Below are positions 49,201-61,305 of a DNA stretch of 64,000 nucleotides, in pieces (position 1 is the stretch's first letter; each line of letters opens with the position of its first letter). The stretch spans positions 28,698,369-28,762,368 of the forward strand of contig CM032127.1 in assembly GCA_018894105.1 (NCBI GenBank). The letters are read 5' to 3'. The position numbers and the translations under genes were made by a program. This DNA comes from Jacaranda mimosifolia. Its lineage: Eukaryota > Streptophyta > Magnoliopsida > Lamiales > Bignoniaceae. The notes beneath the pieces were generated by a model that worked only from the letters and a program-made list of their open reading frames with translations, ran no database searches and had not been told where the DNA came from.

Positions 49201-52200
49201 ATCTTGGTGAATCTTGATGTAAAATGTAAGATGGGACATTTTGGGATTAAAATGAAAAAGATTTCTGGAATACAGAATAAATGTTGTAAACAAAAACATT
49301 TGCAGTAGCTGGTAAGATAGAATTCCAAATTGAGCAAATGATCACAAAATTTAGCTGGTATAATTACTGTTCTAAAGGTGTCACTGTGTTATACGTTAGA
49401 TGTAATAGATAATTAGTTTCAATAGATACTGGAAATATTGTCTTTGCTGCATTCCAAGCCACATAACTTCCATTTGTTGCAAGTGACTGGTCTTTGTCTG
49501 AACAATTTCCACTTGTTAACTCAAGCACCACTCATGCATGTTGATGATGCTACTATTATTCATCTCATTTTCCTGCTTAAATTTCGTTCACAATATTAGC
49601 AGCTCTCCTATTTTTCTTTTTCTTTCAACTCTAAGCTCAACCATCACTCAAACTAATAGAACTTCTCTGAAAATGTCAGCTGCTAATCCTTGAGAAAGGA
49701 AGTAATGATCTGATTATTCTTTTGTATGCATAGATATAATATTCTCCAAAATGAACCCTTCCTAGAAATAAATGTTGCAAATTAGTTTATATTTCTTGTT
49801 GGTTGTCATTGAAAAGTTCATTTTTACAGCAAAACTATAAAGTGGTCTTTGCTGGAAAAGTACTAGTCCTTGAACTATTCTGTGCATAATGTGAAAGAAG
49901 CTGTCTTTTCGTATCCATGCTCATTGATGATGCAAAGGAGAATAGTGCTAACGAATCATCTCTGAAATTTTTGACTGCCTAATATTTTAGTAATTACCAG
50001 AATGGTAAATGAGTACAACAGCAAGTACAAAACTTCTCAAGGTAAAGAATAGCAAAAACATTTAAGCAATCCAATCATTTAATTTTACATTCTCTCCATT
50101 TGGTGTAACCTTTCATTTTAGTTGCATCATTTCCTTATGTTTTCAGTTCTTGGTCTCTAACATAACAATCAGAGAAGTAGGAAATCATAAGAGACTATTT
50201 TTATTGATTTGATGATCCAATGGCTTTCACCAAAGCTCTCAATATTTGTTTTTAAATACTTAGAATAATCTAATATTACACTTGATGGATGATGAGTTCC
50301 TGAACTTCATTAATTTCCTTTCTTGTTTTCCTTTCAGCATGTATTATCAGTATATATTAGGTTTTACAGTTACTTCCCATTTGAAATAATAGATTACCAA
50401 TTTTTCCCATATATCTTTAATAATTACAAAAACCTCCCTTCTAAGTTTGCTCCGTTAGAAAAGAGATGGAAATCCTGAATTAACCATTTTTCCCTAACTT
50501 TAAAAATTGAAAAAAATGATCAAATTATTAGTTTATTATGATCATTTTGCTCCTTGGGTGTCTTAATAAAATTTACATATTTAGAAGGGGTCTATTTTTA
50601 ATGTTGCTGTAGTTAAGTGAGTGCTTGTAATATATCCCCAAGTAAATTTCATTTCTTTGCCTTGAAAATTTTAAAATATCTTAAATGCTAATCTCTATTT
50701 CTCTCCCTAACCATAATTTGGATCCTGAGCTTGTAGAATATGGTCAATTCTAGTTTAGTTGTTTTAACTCGATCTAAGAGATTATCCTAGAAAACCTAAA
50801 TTAACTCCCTCCTTCTTTCTTCCAGCATTGCCCTTCTGTTCTCTCCATACATCTCTCCTTCACTGTCTTTTCCCCTCTCCCTCCTAAATGGCGCCAATCT
50901 CCTACTCTCCACTTTTGCTCTTTCTATTGTCATCGATCTCCTCCTTTCTTCCATTGCATCCGGCCTTCCCTCTTCGCCCACCAGCTACTTGATGTCCCTC
51001 CGCTCCACTACCTCTCTCTTCTCTTTTCCTTCCTCTTTCTCCCTCACTCTCATTCCCCAACCTCACCCATCTTCTGTCCATGCCAACTTCTGTTTGTCGC
51101 GCCTTCCATTTTTCATCTTTCCTAGGGCAAGTTTGGTTGGATTTTAAATTCATCTCTTGATAACTTATCTCATGATAAGTTGTTTGATTATTAACTATTA
51201 TAGTGTTGTTTGGTTTGCATGCTTGTTTGTAAATATATCAACATGATTGTTGTTTGGTTGGAGGTATAATAGTCCTTGCCATTTGATTATTCCCATGAAA
51301 TGACTATGTTATCCTTGACTAGTTTGCAATTCTATAAATTTTGGGTTTAATTACTTATATTTGCAGTTAATTTAATTTCGTGGGTCCATGAAATAATTTA
51401 ATTAAAGATTACTATATTGTTTATATAGTTTAACTTGAACCTCACAAAATAACAATAATTAATATATTATTAGTTGGAGTGTATATATATCTTAACTCAT
51501 CTTAAAAGCAATTATACTTAAATTTATAAAGTTATTTCACAATCATGGACATAATTAAATAACAAGTTGTTAGAGTCTATATTGGTCAAGAAGCAACTAA
51601 ATTTTGCAAAATAATTTATGGACTAAAAAGACTTTTTATAGCAAAAGGGAGCCAACTCTATCAAATGGGATAAGTTATCCTAGGGGGGGTGGGGTTTAGT
51701 TATACCACAAGTTAGGATTAGATATACGGGCCTAATGATGAGTTACAGGCCTATGGGTAAACAAAAACACAAACCAAACATGGGACTATACATGATAAAT
51801 TTCCCTAATCCTTAGTTATACCTCCAACCAAACTTGCCCCTATTGTCACCTTCAAGAAGAAAAGAAATGTCATGACCAGAAAAGGAAAAAGGAATTGAAA
51901 GAAGAAAATAGAAACCAAAAGAAAAATGAGAGGAAACAAAAAGGAAAATGGATAGAAAAATGTTTAACTACATTTTTAAAAGAACAATTAAGTTTAATTG
52001 TTATTCATTGCACTTCTCTTTTTAATATTTCAATTTTATAATACAAGAGAAAAAAAAAAAAAAAAGAAGCTATTGAACCAGTCATTTTTCTTTAACATGC
52101 AAGATGATTGTTAATCTATTATATATTTGGGATGCCCAAAATTATCAATGACTAATTTTGTTCATCCAAGTTCTTTATTTTTGGAATAAAGTTTCAATGC

Positions 52201-53110
52201 GTTTTTCCCATTTTATGTATTTCATTACCATATTTACATTCCTTATGAGTTTTAGATGTGTTCTGGTCAGCAAAATACGAGGATGGTTAAGTTAGGGGTA
52301 AAATAAAATGTTAACCTTTTTGCACTTTTCTTATGCCATTTTCCATTTAAATCCCAATGTTCGGAGAACTTTGGTAAACATGGTAAACTTAGAATGGAAG
52401 TACTTTTAATTACGAAAGAAAGAGAGGAGATTGGTAATCTAGCTTAAGAGGGGAGGTGAGTTGTAATTAACCCTAACATAATTAGTTGAAACTTATAACC
52501 TCCTAATGTTCTATAATGGCTGTTCTGGCTTTGTTGTGATAATATTCAATTTAGCAGTCATGAAATATAGTGAATATTTTTTATGGCCTGTTGATGCAAA
52601 ATTTAACAGTTATGTATTTTATGCAATTCTCAGGGAACAGAGGATGATGTGGTAAATTGGTTGCATGGTAATGGACTATGGAAAATGGCAAGGGAACCAT
52701 ATGACCCCTTATGGATTAAAGGTGGTGGGCACTGTAACTTGGAGCTGTATCCAGATTACGTCCGTCATCTCTGCAGGTTTGTGCAAGAAATGGAGAATAT
52801 GACAACTGAAGTTCGACTCACAAAAATCCGCCAGACTCTGAATCTTCAGAAGAGGTCAAAGTTCTCTTGCATGATTTGTGGTAATAGATGCTGTAAAATT
52901 AACCTTAGACGACCCAAATGCCGGGAATGTCTGAAACCAAGTTGCAATAAATGCTGCTGGTGGCCGAAATGTCCTGAATGGCAGCCTAAATGCCCGGCAA
53001 TATGGAAGCCAATGTGCTTGAAACCTAGTTGCTCATGCCGGTGCATGAAATGCTCGTGCAGGTGCACAATGTGCTCATGTTTGTGCGCTGCTAAATGTTC
53101 TTGCTGGTGA
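43293..53110 (+). CDS. ABHD17: ABHD17-type acyl-protein thioesterase (alpha/beta hydrolase), five exons
   Basis: Exons are 43293-43612, 45014-45050, 45480-45716, 46302-46349 and 52634-53110; all introns are GT-AG and the phases join to give 372 residues, the usual family length. Residues 1-3 are Met-Gly-Cys, a myristoylation/palmitoylation signal that would anchor it to membranes. Seen motifs: 'YSHGNAADLGQ' (oxyanion region), 'YDYSGYGASTGK', the nucleophile elbow 'YGQSVGSG' (Ser153), 'HGTEDDVV' (Asp218) and 'GGGHCNLE' (His247), which make a complete triad. The last 75 residues hold 23 cysteines. Animal ABHD17 and the Arabidopsis ABAPT group remove palmitate from membrane proteins (family knowledge); substrate here is unknown. 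The frame is fully open, so the gene is likely functional. Intron 4 is 6.3 kb and filled with transposons. Confidence 0.95.
47393..47762. mobile_element. Small TIR element (MITE), 370 bp
   Basis: Ends GGGTGTTTGG and CCAAACACCC are perfect 10-bp inverted repeats. The interior is built from repeated ACTTATAAGCTC / ATCTTATAAG words in both orientations. No clear target duplication was seen, so the superfamily (hAT or PIF/Harbinger) is undecided. Confidence 0.72.
50800..51120. other. CT-rich block inside the Mutator-like element
   Basis: About 320 bp of strongly C/T-rich sequence that stands out in base composition from both sides. Purine-rich minus-strand frames here are compositional. It could be a captured gene leader. 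Confidence 0.5.
51125..51839. mobile_element. Nested MITE, 715 bp, Tourist/Harbinger-like
   Basis: Terminal inverted repeats GGGCAAGTTTGGTTGGA and TCCAACCAAACTTGCCC are near perfect. The flanks carry a 3-bp duplication CTA at 51122-51124 and 51840-51842. TIR sequence and 3-bp duplication fit the PIF/Harbinger superfamily. It sits within the Mutator-like element, so it is younger. Confidence 0.8.
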
Positions 53111-54077
53111 TGATAATATTTAACAGGTGTGGGGTATACGAAAAACGTTTAGATGAAGGGAGGGCTAGATTTTCTGTACAGATTTGAACAACTTGTTAAC
53201 AAACACTCTTCTAAGTCCGTAACAATTTCCTAGTTTTAGGAGTAAAAAAATCCTACACAATGCATTATCTTTTTCTTGCATTATTATATAGGTGATCAAA
53301 AAGCTATCTATTTTCTTTTTCTTGCACTGGCTTTTTATGACTGGGACTGTAGATAGATTGAGCCAAATTTCCTCACTGTGCTTTTTTAGCCAGTGGCGAA
53401 AATCACTAGCATCGAAAGGTTTGGACAGGACATTGGAGATCCGTCGACCTGGTCTTTTTGTTGTCAATATGAACAACATTATAAGGCTAGTTTAAATGTA
53501 ATATTATATCACTAGGACAGGCATGCGAAAAAACACACGAGCCTGGGGATATTCCTGTCTTTTCAAATGTCGTGTTTATTTGATTTGAGCATGGAAAATA
53601 CTACAGAATCTTCTTGACAAAAAAGAACCATAAAACCATCCATAACCACTTGGTTGTATTTTATAATGGGCCACTTATTTAGAAGTACCAAAAGTATTTT
53701 TTAATTTTGTGATCAGTTCCCACTTGATTTCTTTTAGAATAAGTCCTAGATTTGTTAAAATTTTAGAGATTATTTTCTACTCATTTGATTTGACAAAAAT
53801 GCCCTTAAGTATAATATTTTTCATTTATTCATCATCCACACAAGCAAACAGTAAATCTTAACATATGTATTTTCATTACTAGAAATAGAAAAAGCAACAA
53901 GCTCCACGGCGGGAATGAGAATAATCTTTGGAGCCAACAATCACTAACTCGACATCTGCATTGTCTTCTTCTCTTTTTATTTTCATCATTTTTGGGTTTA
54001 TTTTTCTTCTTAGTTTCTTCTCAGTTGTTTTGGATTTCTTGTATTTTTCTGACAATATCAACCAGTAGTGAAGCAGG
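53111..54077 (+). other. 3' flank of the ABHD17 gene and spacer
   Basis: Contains the 3' untranslated region; no unambiguous poly(A) signal was chosen. AT-rich from 53640. Frames on both strands lack domains. The left edge of the following Mutator-like element is somewhere in this stretch or just after; no TIR was identified. Confidence 0.5.
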
Positions 54078-54390
54078 AGTATTCAATCAAGTGTTGGGGA
54101 GTTGCCGCTATAAAGACGAGCTTCATATAATGTCAATTAAGGATGGTATGACTTTAATGGACATGTACATTAATCTCGTAAGAAAATGGAGTAAAATCAA
54201 CGCTGAGCTCTTCAGTTTGTAATATATAGCTCCCCATCAAAGATTGTACAGACTTTGACTAATAACGGTAATGTCATAAATATAGTCTTACTGCATTTGA
54301 CATTGAAAATGAATATTGTTGACATCCTGTTAAACCGAAACGATGAATCAAGCAGCAGTGCAAAGAAGAGCAGTGATGTTTTAAGGCAAT
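54078..54390 (+). pseudogene. MULE transposase N-terminal exon
   Basis: The open frame (to 54222) reads 'LGSCRYKDELHIMSIKDGM' and 'LVRKWSKINAELFSL', followed in a shifted reading by 'APHQRLYRL' and a serine-rich tail 'NRNDESSSSAKKSS'. This matches the N-terminal region before the DNA-binding domain in plant mudrA-like proteins. It ends at the first tandem array, which separates it from the rest of the gene. Confidence 0.65.
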
Positions 54391-54399
54391 ATTTCTACA

Positions 54400-56505
54400 T
54401 AATCTAAACTATACTGCAGTTTGTAAAATTTTGTACTTGAAGTGTTCTGAAACTGTACTCCGTTTATTTGAAAATCTTTCTCTACTTGGAGCATTCTACA
54501 TTATACTTCATTGCAAATAAAATTGTACTTCATCTCACAAAAATAGTACTCTATTATGTAAGTATTATACTTCAAGTATTCTACTAATGGATTATCCAAA
54601 ATGGTACTGCAACTTCTAGCGGTTTGTACTTGAAGTGTTCCCAAACTGAACGTCTTCTATCTAAAATTATACTTTTGATTTTCTGGAATTATACTTCATT
54701 TTACCTAAACTTGTACCTCAGTTATCTGAATCTATTATTTAAGTTTTATACTTCAAGTATTCTATTAATGAATTATAAAAAATTGTACTGCAATTGCTAA
54801 GGTTTTATACTTCAGGAGTTTTGAAATTGTACTTAACTTTATCTAAAATTGTACTTCTATTTTCTGAAATTATACTTCATTTTATACATTATTTTACCTA
54901 AACTTGTAATCTATTCATTGAAGTTCTATACTTCAAGTGTTCTGAAATTATACTTCATTTTATCTAAACTTGTACTTCGATTATTTGAATCTATTATTTA
55001 AGTTTTATACTTCAAGTGTTCTACTAACAGATTATCCAAAATCGTACTGCAATTGCTAAGAATTTATAGTTCAAGTGTTCTGAAATTGTACTTCTGTTTT
55101 CTAAAATTATACTTTATTTTACCTAAATCTGTTCTCTGTTTATTGAAGTTCTATACTTCAAGTGTTCTGAAATTGTACTTTATTTTATCTAAACTTGTAC
55201 TTTAGTTATCTGAATTTATTATTGAAGTTTCAAGTGTTCTGCAAATGGATTATCCAAAAATTGTACTACAATTACTAAGGTTTTATACTTCAAAAGTTCT
55301 GAAATTGTAATTCACTTTATCTATAATTGTACTGCAATTGCTAATGTTTTATACTTTAAGTATTCTGAAATTGTACTTCATTTTATCTAAACTTGTACTT
55401 CAATTATCTGAATCTATTATTTAAGTTTTATACGTCAAGTTTCTACTAATGGATTATACAAAATCATACTGCAATTGCTAAGGACTTATACTTCACTTGT
55501 TCTGAAATTGTACTTTTTATATAAAATTGTGCTTCTAATTTCTGAAATTATACTTCATTTTACCTAAACTTGTACTCTATTCATTGAAGTTCTATACTTC
55601 AAGTGTTCTGAAATTATATTTTATTTTATCTAAACTTGTACTTCAGTTATCTGAATCTATTATTTAAGTTTCAAGTGTTTTACTAATGGATTATCCAAAA
55701 ATTGTACTGCATTTGCTAAGGTTTTATACTTTAGGAGTTCTGAAATTGCACTTCACTTTATCTAAAATTGTACTGCAATTGCTAAGTACTGCAATTGCTA
55801 AGGTTTTACACTTTAAGTGTTCTGAAATTGTACTTCATTATATCTAAACGTGTACTTCAATTATCTAAATCTATTATTTAGTTTTATACTTCAAGTATTC
55901 TACTAATGAATTGTCCAAAATTGTACTGCAATTGCGAAGAATTTATAATTCAAGTGTTCTGAAATTGTACTTCTTTTTATATAAAATTGTACTTCTATTT
56001 TCTGAAATTATACTTCATTTTACCTAAATATGTACTCTATTAATTGAAGTTCTATACTTCCAGTGTTCTGAAATTGTACTTCATTTTATCTAAACTTGTA
56101 CTTCAATTATCTAAACCTATTATTTAAGCTTCAAGTGTTTTACTAATGAATTATCCTAAAATTGTACTGCAATTGCTAAGATTTTATACTTCAAGTGTTC
56201 TAAAATTGTACCTCACTTTATCTAAAATTATACTTAACCATTTACATAAAATTGTAATACATTATTTAAGTTTTATAAAGTTCTATTAATTTTATACTTC
56301 ATTTTACCTAAAGTTCTATACTTTAAGTGCTTTACTTATTGATTATCCAAAATTGTACTGCAATTGCTAGCGTTTTATACTTCTATTGTTTGAAATTGTA
56401 CTTAGTTTATTTGAAATTATATCACCATGTTGAACTATTCTACATATTGTACTTTATTTTACCTAAAATTGTACTTTATTTTACCCAAAACTGTACTTCA
56501 TTTGT
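54400..56505 (+). repeat. Tandem array 1, TRTACTTCA-based, within the transposase gene
   Basis: About 2.1 kb built from short modules such as TTTATACTTCAAGTGTTCTG, GAAATTGTACTTCATTTTAT and CCAAAATTGTACTGCAATTG. The last module recurs nine times at intervals of about 180-260 bp, giving a loose higher-order repeat. The core TRTACTT recurs every 25-45 bp. The array lies where an intron would sit between transposase exons. Confidence 0.88.
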
Positions 56506-58431
56506 CAACCTCAAGGGATGCAGTCGAGGAGGAAATTGGTTTGACCAATGCATCGTACAATGAATTGGATTTAATTAGCAACTCAATTGATGCATGGAGG
56601 AATTGCATATATAGAAAGGGTCAGACATTCAAGGATGCTCAGGAGTTCAGAATTATGCTTCAGAATTATGCGGTGTTTACTTTGTGGTCATTTAAATATA
56701 AGAAAAATGACAACAAAAAAATCATAGCCGTTTGAAGTGATGAAAATTGCAAATGGAAAATCTATGCATCAAGGCATGAGGCTAATAAATTATTTGGCAT
56801 TCGAAAATGCAATCTAGAGCACACATGTGGTGAGGCTAATCTTCGAACAAGGGGACATCCTAAAGTCAATTCCGCTTAGGTTGCTAACATAGTGAAGGAT
56901 AAATTGAGATCAGAGCTATGTTATCTGCCCTCTACCATATTGAAAGATATTCATAGAGAATACAGTGTGGAACTTAAGTACCATAAAGCATGGATGGGTA
57001 AGGAATTAGCCATGCATGATATCCATGGAGTTGAGAAGGGATCCTATGATAAGTTGAGGTGGTACTGTAATGCTATAAAGAGGACAAACCCTGGAAGTAG
57101 TGCAGACTTTGAGATAGACCCAATTAGTCAAAAATTTCATCGGCTATTTACATGTTTCAGTGCCTGCCTTATTGGTTTTCTCAAGGGATGCAAGCCGTTG
57201 ATATTCTTAGACGGCACCCATATTAAAAATAAATACAAAGGAAGCTTACTCAGTGCTGTCAGTAAGGATGCTAATGATGATTTATTCACAGTAACATATA
57301 CAGTTGTCGACTCTAAAAATGATATTAATTAAGAGTGGTTTTGCTTTAAGCTAAGAAATATCTTAGATTCTCAATATCTGCCTATAGCTTATCAAGATTT
57401 ACTTTCTTCTCCGATCGACATCCAAGTCTTCTTAAGGCCCTCCCCATGATATTTCCCGATAGCCACTATGCATATTGCTTGAGACACTTAGTGGATAACT
57501 TTAAGAAACAAGAAAGAACTTTATCTTTGCTTGTGAAACAATTATGTGAAATAAACTCTAATTCGTAACATTTAGCACATTACTGATCAATTATTTTAAA
57601 TGCAAGTATTAAGAAAGTACCCTCTATATAAAAGAAACACTGGTGTTCCGTTTTTATGAAAGCTGCATATGCGCCCACAAGGCAGGAGTATACACGACAT
57701 ATAGACAACATCTTGGAGTCATTATGCTTGCCAAAGACTTTATTATGCAGTTTGACCCACAATGTTGGGCAAATTCCTTATTCAGTAGAGATTGATGAGG
57801 GGTAATAAACAATAATCAAGTAGAATCTTGGAATAATTGGGTTAAACCAGCCCGATTTATGCCAGTTGCAGCCATGGTTGATCACATACACATGTAAATA
57901 ATGGTTATGATGCATGATCAACAAGAAGAATCTCATAAGATGGTTGGTCAATTATGTCCCAAGCAAAAGAAGAAGTTGGTAATCAATCATATACGTTCTC
58001 GTAACTTAAAAGTTGTCATGTCTAACGGTTGGAGCTTTGAGGTGGTTGAGCAAGATAAATCGTATGCTGTAGATTTACATAGTAGGGTTTGTTTGTGCAG
58101 AGCATGGTAGATTGATAAAATACCATGCAAACATGCTTGTGCTTCTATTGAGTAAAAGTCACTTTCACCATATGACTTTATCGATCAATACTATCGAGTT
58201 GAGATGTATCAACAAGCATACCAAGCAGTGATAAACCCTATTCCTACGTATGATAGACATCTGTTCCCTCTAGATGATGATGGCGTCATTAATGCACCTG
58301 ATTGCCCATCTCAGCCTGGGCGTAGAAGGACACAGAAGATCCCATCACAAATTGAGAAACATATAATTAAGTGTAAAAAGTGTGGTAGAACAGGGAATAA
58401 TCGTCGAACTTGCAAAGAATCAGTAAACTAG
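56506..58431 (+). pseudogene. MULE (mudrA-type) transposase body, broken
   Basis: In order: DNA-binding region 'GQTFKDAQEFRIMLQNYAVF', 'ENCKWKIYASRHEANKLF' and 'CNLEHTCGEANLR' (Cys/His pattern); the linker 'AWMGKELAMHDIHG'; the catalytic core 'CKPLIFLDGTHIKNKYKG' (first Asp), 'SKDANDDLFTVTYTVVDS', '[18 protein letters not shown]' (second Asp, other frame) and '[12 protein letters not shown]' (CxxH). A SWIM finger near 58085-58150 has 'VCLCRAW' and 'IPCKHACAS', and a C-terminal knuckle has 'CKKCGRTGNNRRTC', with the usual His replaced by Asn. Stops at about 56734, 56878, 57330 and later, plus frameshifts, disable it. It ends at TAG 58429-58431. Confidence 0.9.
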
Positions 58432-58439
58432 CTAAATTT

Positions 58440-61305
58440 TGTACCTTAATCAGGGAGATTTATACTTGATTTCTTGACAATTGTACTTTATTTAGGTAAT
58501 TATGTATTTGATTTAGCGTGAAATGCTATTACATGTTGTCCGAGATATCAGTGATTTTGTATCTCAATTTGGGATATCTATACTTGATTTCTTGACAATT
58601 GTACTTCATTTCCATGATATTGTACTCAAAATCGCTTCCCGGTTTCATTTTAATAGAGGTGTACTTCAATGTAACACCATTTATACTTTGTTAGTTATAG
58701 GTTTGTACTTCATTTCCTTGATGTTGTACTCAAATTCGCTGCCAATTTCATTTTAACAGAAGTGTACTCAACGTAACATCATTTATACTTTGTTAGTTCT
58801 AGGTTTGTACTTCATTTCCCTGATATTGTACTCAAATTCATTGCCAAATTTCAAATGAATTGAATTGTACTTCAACACAATACTACCATTTATACTTTGT
58901 TTATTCTACATTTGTACTTCATTTTCATCATATTGTACTCAAATTCACGACCCAGTTTCATTTTAATAGAAGTGTACTTCAACGTAATACCATTTATACT
59001 TTGTTAGTTCGAGGTTTGTATTTCATTTTCCTCATATTGTACACAAATTCGTTGCCCAGTTTCATTTTAATAAAAGTGTACTTCAACATAACACAATTTG
59101 TACTTTGTTAGTTCTAGATTTGTACTTCATTTCCCTCATATTGTACTCAAATTCAATGTTCAGTTTCAAATGAATTAAATTGTACTTCAACATAGTACTA
59201 TTTATACTTTATTTTTTTCTACGTTTGTACTTTATTTCCATCATATTGTACTGAAATTCACAGCCCAATTTCAATTGAATTGAATCGTACTTCCATGTAG
59301 CACCATTTGTACTTTGTTTGTTCTACGTTTTTCTATCATACTATACTAAAATTCACTGCCCAGTTTCAACTAAATTGAAGTGTATAGTAACATTTATAAT
59401 TTGTGTGTTCTACATTTGCACTTCGTTTCCCTCATATTATATTCAAATTCAATGTCCAATTTCAAATGAATTGAATTGTACTTCAATATATCACCATTTA
59501 TACTTTGTTTTTTCTACGTTTATACTTAATTTCCATCATATTATACTCAAATTCAATGCTAAATTTTAATTTAATTGAAGTGTACTTCAACTTAGCAACA
59601 TTTATACTTTGTTTGTTCTACGTTAAATGATATTGTACTCAAATTCGCTGTCCGATTTCATTTTAATAGAAGTGTACTTCAACGTTACGCCATTTATACT
59701 TTGTTAGCTCTAGGTTTGTACTTCATTTCACTTATATTATACTCAAATTCACTGCCAAATTTCAAATGAATTGAATTGTACTTCAACACAACACCATTTA
59801 TACTTTGTTTGTTCTACGTTTGTACTTCATTTACATCATATTGTACTAAAATTCACTGCCCAATTTCAATTGAATTGAATCGTACCTCCACATAGCACCA
59901 TTTATACTTTGTTTGTTCTATGTTTTTCCATCATATTGTACTAAAATTCACTGCCCAGTTTCAACTGAATTGAAGTGTACTTTAACATAGCACCATTTAT
60001 AATTTGTTTGTTCTATGTTTGCACTTCATTTCTCTCATATTGTACTCAAATTCAATGTCCAGTTTCAAATGAATTGAATTGTATTTCAACATAGCACCAT
60101 TTATACTTTATATTTTCTACGTTTGTACTTCATTTCCATCATATTGTACTCAAATTCAGTGCCAAATTTCAATTTAATTGTAGTGTACTTCAACTTAGCA
60201 ACATTTATACTTTGTTTATTCTACGTTTGTACTTTATTTCCCTGATATTGTACTCAAATTCACTGTCCAATTTCATTTTAATAGAAATGTACTTTAATGT
60301 AATACCATTTATACTTTGTTAGTTCTAGGTTTGTACTTTATTTTCCTAATATTGTACTAAAATTCACTGCTAAATTTCAAATGAATTGAATTTTACTTCA
60401 ACACAACATCATTTATACTTTGTTTGTTCTACGTTTGTACTTCATTTCCATCATATTGTACTCAAATTCAATGCCAAGTTTCAATTTAATTGAAGTGTAC
60501 GTCAACTTAGCAACATTTATACTTTGTTTGTTCTACGTTTGTACTTCATTTCGTTGATATTGTACTCAAATTTGCTACTCAATTTCATTTTAATAGAAGT
60601 GTACTTCAATGTAATACCATTTATACTTTGTTAGTTCTAGGTTTGTACTTCATTTCCCTAATATTATATTCAAATTTACCGCCAAATTTTCAATGAATTG
60701 AATTGTACTTCAACACAATACCATTTATACTTTGTTTGTTCTACGTTTGTACTTCAGTTCCACCATATTGTACTGAAATTCACTATCCAATTTCAATTGA
60801 ATTGAAATGTACTTCTATATAGCACCATTTATAATTTGTTAGTTCTAGATTTGTACTTAATTTCCCTCATAGTGTACTCAAATTCACTGCTAAATTTCAA
60901 ATGAATTGAATTGTACTTCAACATTGCACAATTTATACTCTATTTGTTCTGCATTTGTACTTTATTTCCATCATATTATACTCAAATTTGCTGCCCAGTT
61001 TCATTTTAATAGAAGTGTACTTTAAGGCAACCCTGTTTATACTTTGTTAATTCTAGGTTTGTACTTCATTTCCCTCATATTGTACTCAAATTCACTGCCA
61101 AATTTCAAATGAATTGAATTATACTTCAACATAGCACCATTTATACTTTGTTTGTTCTACGTTTGTACTTCATTTCCATCATATTGTACTGAAATTCATT
61201 GCCTAGTTTCAATTTGATTGAAGTGTATTTCAACACAACGCCATTTATACTTTGTTTGTTCCACATTTATACTGCATTTCCATCATACTGTACTGAAATC
61301 AAAAT
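58440..61305 (+). repeat. Tandem array 2, unit about 102-107 bp, about 27 copies
   Basis: Each unit holds four modules: TTTATACTTTGTTTGTTCTA, CGTTTGTACTTCATTTCC, ATCATATTGTACTCAAATTC and GAAGTGTACTTCAACATAGC. Unit starts at 58681, 58783, 58890 and 58994 show the spacing. It starts within a few bases of the transposase stop codon and ends just before the minus-strand gene. Frames through it (for example 58523-59569) are artefacts. Confidence 0.93.

Larger units (their letters stand above)
50359..52474. mobile_element. Non-autonomous Mutator-like element (2.1 kb)
   Basis: The left end AGGTTTTACAGTTACTTCCC and the inverted right end AGGGTTAATTACAACTCACC, each followed some 25 bp on by AGATTACCAAT, form a terminal inverted repeat of about 45 bp of the kind common in plant Mutator-like elements. 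A clear 9-bp target duplication was not found. It has no transposase. It contains a CT-rich block (50800-51120), possibly captured, and a nested MITE. Confidence 0.6.
46350..52633 (+). other. Intron 4 of the ABHD17 gene (6284 bp)
   Basis: Bounded by CAT/GTAAGT and TTCTCAG/GGAACA. Apart from the elements listed separately (47393-47762, 50359-52474) it is ordinary intronic AT-rich sequence. A stretch at about 48085-48160 reads like coding sequence ('HVNGVNSSTELDSCNSDARL') but has no partner exons recognised. Confidence 0.85.

Noticed and set aside
50796..51153. Minus-strand Arg/Glu-rich frames
   Set aside because: Purine-rich translation of a CT-rich block; no splice partners or domain.
50350..52483. 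A 9-bp target duplication of the Mutator-like element
   Set aside because: GTATATATT and AACATAATT agree only at the last three bases.
52846..53067. Minus-strand His-rich frame opposite the ABHD17 tail
   Set aside because: It is the antisense shadow of the cysteine-rich exon; the sense frame continues an intact, motif-supported protein.
54400..56505. Array 1 as a centromeric satellite
   Set aside because: The array is confined between exons of one transposase and is modular rather than a uniform monomer; nothing in the window supports a centromere.
58523..59569. Several Tyr/Phe-rich frames across array 2
   Set aside because: They arise from a stop-poor frame of the 104-bp repeat, start at arbitrary copies and show no domain.
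58440..61305. Possible CRISPR array
   Set aside because: The repeats are contiguous tandem units without unique spacers, and the sequence is plant nuclear DNA.
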